Assembly: GCF_002434265.1 (NCBI RefSeq) | Contig: NZ_DJJS01000009.1 | Span: 1 to 40,547 of the forward strand | Direction of reading: 5' to 3' | Length of the DNA stretch: 40,547 bases | Source of the DNA: Pseudomonas sp. UBA6562 | Lineage (GTDB): Bacteria; Pseudomonadota; Gammaproteobacteria; Pseudomonadales; Pseudomonadaceae | Part shown: in pieces, positions 38,581-40,547 of the stretch | Layout of the letters: each line of letters starts with the position of its first letter | Position numbering within the stretch: position 1 is the stretch's first letter | Made by a program: the position numbers and the translations under genes | The notes under the pieces: generated by a model | Databases searched by the model: none | What the model saw: only the letters and a program-made list of their open reading frames with translations | What the model was told of the DNA's origin: nothing

Positions 38581-40503
38581 ATGAGCATTTTTAGCCATTT
38601 CCAACAGCGTTTCGAGTCGACGCGACAGGAGGAACTCTCGCTTCAGGAGTACCTCGAGTTGTGCAAGGAAGACCGCCGCGCCTACGCCTCGGCAGCCGAA
38701 CGGCTTTTGACGGCTATCGGTGAACCGGAATTGATCGACACCTCGACCAACTCCAGGTTGTCACGCATCTTTTCCAACAAGGTCATTCGCCGTTATCCCG
38801 CATTCGCCGATTTCCACGGCATGGAAGAATGCATCGACCAGATCGTGTCCTACTTCCGGCATGCCGCTCAAGGCCTGGAAGAAAGGAAGCAGATCCTCTA
38901 CTTGCTTGGCCCTGTCGGCGGCGGCAAATCGTCCCTGGCCGAAAAGCTCAAGCAACTCATGGAAAAGGAACCCTTCTATGCCATTAAGGGCTCGCCGGTC
39001 TTCGAGTCGCCCTTGGGGCTGTTCAACGCTACAGAAGACGGCAACCTCCTCGAAGAGGATTACGGCATCAGTCGGCGCTACCTGAGCACCATCATGTCGC
39101 CCTGGGCCACCAAGCGCCTGCAGGAATTCGGCGGCGACATTTCCAAGTTCCGCGTGGTGAAACTCTACCCCTCGATCCTCAACCAGATCGCCATCGCCAA
39201 GACCGAGCCGGGCGACGAAAACAACCAGGACATCTCGGCGCTGGTGGGCAAGGTCGACATCCGCAAGCTCGAAGAATTTCCGCAGAACGACGCCGACGCC
39301 TACAGTTATTCCGGCGCGCTATGCCGAGCCAACCAAGGGTTGATGGAATTCGTCGAGATGTTCAAGGCGCCGATCAAGGTGCTGCACCCTTTGCTCACGG
39401 CCACCCAGGAAGGCAACTACAACAGCACCGAAGGCCTGGGCGCGATTCCCTATACCGGGATTCTGCTGGCGCACTCCAACGAATCGGAATGGCATACCTT
39501 CCGCAACAACAAGAACAACGAGGCGTTCATCGACCGGATCTACATCGTCAAGGTGCCGTACTGCCTACGGGTCAGCGACGAGATCAGGATCTACGACAAA
39601 CTGCTCGCCAACAGCTCGCTGGCCAAGGCCCATTGCGCGCCGGACACGCTGAAGATGCTGGCACAGTTCACCTCGCTGTCACGGCTCAAGGAACCGGAAA
39701 ACTCCAACATCTACTCGAAGATGCGGGTGTATGACGGCGAAAACCTCAAAGACACCGACCCCAAGGCCAAGTCGATCCAGGAGTACCGCGACACTGCCGG
39801 CGTCGACGAAGGCATGAACGGCCTGTCCACGCGTTTCGCTTTCAAGATTCTGTCCAAGGTCTTCAACTTCGACCCGCACGAAGTGGCGGCCAACCCTGTG
39901 CACCTGTTGTATGTGCTGGAGCAGCAAATCGAGCAGGAACAATTCCCCGCCGAAACCCGCGAGCGTTACCTGCGTTTCCTCAAGGAATACCTGGCGCCGC
40001 GCTACATCGAGTTCATCGGCAAGGAAATCCAGACCGCGTACCTGGAATCCTACAGCGAGTACGGCCAGAACATCTTCGACCGCTATGTGCTGTACGCCGA
40101 CTTCTGGATCCAGGACCAGGAATACCGCGATCCGGAAACCGGGGAAATCCTCAACCGCGTAGCCCTCAACGAGGAGCTGGAGAAGATCGAGAAGCCGGCA
40201 GGCATCAGCAACCCGAAAGACTTCCGCAACGAAATCGTCAACTTCGTGTTGCGCGCGCGCGCCAACAACAACGGCAAGAATCCGAGCTGGCTGAGCTACG
40301 AGAAGCTGCGGGTGGTGATCGAGAAGAAGATGTTCTCCAACACCGAAGACTTGCTGCCGGTCATCAGCTTCAACGCCAAAGCGAGCAAAGAGGACCAGAA
40401 AAAGCACAACGACTTCGTCACGCGGATGGTGGAACGTGGCTATACCGATAAGCAGGTACGTCTGCTATCGGAATGGTACCTGCGGGTCAGGAAATCGCAG
40501 TAA
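38581..40503 (+). CDS. prkA: PrkA family serine protein kinase (YeaG)
   Basis: AAA+-linked serine kinase or ATPase of the PrkA/YeaG family, 640 residues, the usual length. The N-terminal AAA domain has Walker A 'GPVGGGKSS' (110-118). The middle carries family-typical segments ('NQGLMEFVEMFKAPIK', 'IPYTGILLAHSNESEW'). The C-terminal part corresponds to the PrkA kinase-like domain. It normally heads a prkA-yeaH-spoVR operon linked to nutrient stress; yeaH would lie just beyond the right edge. The ATG at 38581 has GAGGTGA upstream. Bases 40504-40547 contain only the start of the next intergenic gap. Confidence 0.95.
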   Translation: MSIFSHFQQRFESTRQEELSLQEYLELCKEDRRAYASAAERLLTAIGEPELIDTSTNSRLSRIFSNKVIRRYPAFADFHGMEECIDQIVSYFRHAAQGLEERKQILYLLGPVGGGKSSLAEKLKQLMEKEPFYAIKGSPVFESPLGLFNATEDGNLLEEDYGISRRYLSTIMSPWATKRLQEFGGDISKFRVVKLYPSILNQIAIAKTEPGDENNQDISALVGKVDIRKLEEFPQNDADAYSYSGALCRANQGLMEFVEMFKAPIKVLHPLLTATQEGNYNSTEGLGAIPYTGILLAHSNESEWHTFRNNKNNEAFIDRIYIVKVPYCLRVSDEIRIYDKLLANSSLAKAHCAPDTLKMLAQFTSLSRLKEPENSNIYSKMRVYDGENLKDTDPKAKSIQEYRDTAGVDEGMNGLSTRFAFKILSKVFNFDPHEVAANPVHLLYVLEQQIEQEQFPAETRERYLRFLKEYLAPRYIEFIGKEIQTAYLESYSEYGQNIFDRYVLYADFWIQDQEYRDPETGEILNRVALNEELEKIEKPAGISNPKDFRNEIVNFVLRARANNNGKNPSWLSYEKLRVVIEKKMFSNTEDLLPVISFNAKASKEDQKKHNDFVTRMVERGYTDKQVRLLSEWYLRVRKSQ

Positions 40504-40547
40504 GGCGGCAAGTGGCAAGCTTCGGCTGCCAAGCCATGGAGCACCGG

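Noticed and set aside
1..40547. tRNA genes, CRISPR arrays, insertion sequences or prophage genes
   Set aside because: None seen: no cloverleaf, no regularly spaced repeats, no transposase or phage-like protein.

Overview
The window is GC-rich chromosomal DNA from a fluorescent pseudomonad. Protein sequences and gene order both point to the Pseudomonas putida group (P. putida, P. entomophila or a close relative). Recognisable genes pack it almost end to end. I see no tRNA or rRNA gene, insertion sequence, prophage or CRISPR array inside it.

Layout. (1) 1-4500: tyrS reads left, and a strong rRNA-type promoter sits at the extreme left edge, firing out of the window. mepM and anmK read right and converge on erpA at a bidirectional terminator. 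(2) 4.6-9.8 kb: argC reads left; hemJ, an SDR gene, a HIT gene, coq7 and a polytopic membrane protein read right; yhfA reads left. (3) 9.9-14.1 kb: the cAMP receptor gene (vfr/crp) reads right and collides tail to tail with a trpG-trpD-trpC-lipoate-ligase-like operon reading left. A free-standing Trp-rich leader peptide precedes that operon. (4) 14.2-16.1 kb: estP, a GDSL esterase autotransporter. (5) 16.1-19.2 kb: rpe-gph-trpE reading left, with the trpE leader peptide encoded in frame as the C-terminus of Gph. (6) 19.3-26.9 kb: the agtSR two-component system and agtABCD ABC transporter (4-aminobutyrate/5-aminovalerate in P. aeruginosa), with a perfect inverted repeat between agtR and agtA. 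(7) 27.0-30.6 kb: a DUF3530 protein, a TerB/J-domain membrane protein, murU and amgK. (8) 30.7-38.3 kb: a long right-reading operon lptD-surA-pdxA-rsmA(ksgA)-apaG-apaH-glpE. (9) 38.6-40.5 kb: prkA, the start of the usual prkA-yeaH-spoVR stress operon.

Functional themes. Envelope and peptidoglycan work is spread across the window: MepM cuts crosslinks, AnmK, AmgK and MurU recycle MurNAc, and LptD and SurA build the outer membrane. Tryptophan synthesis is split between trpE and trpGDC, and the two arms appear to share paralogous RWRW leader peptides. The agt block couples a sensor kinase carrying a periplasmic solute-binding domain to an ABC importer.

Limits. Functions are assigned by recognising protein families and synteny by eye. 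Promoters and hairpins were found by inspection, without energy calculations.
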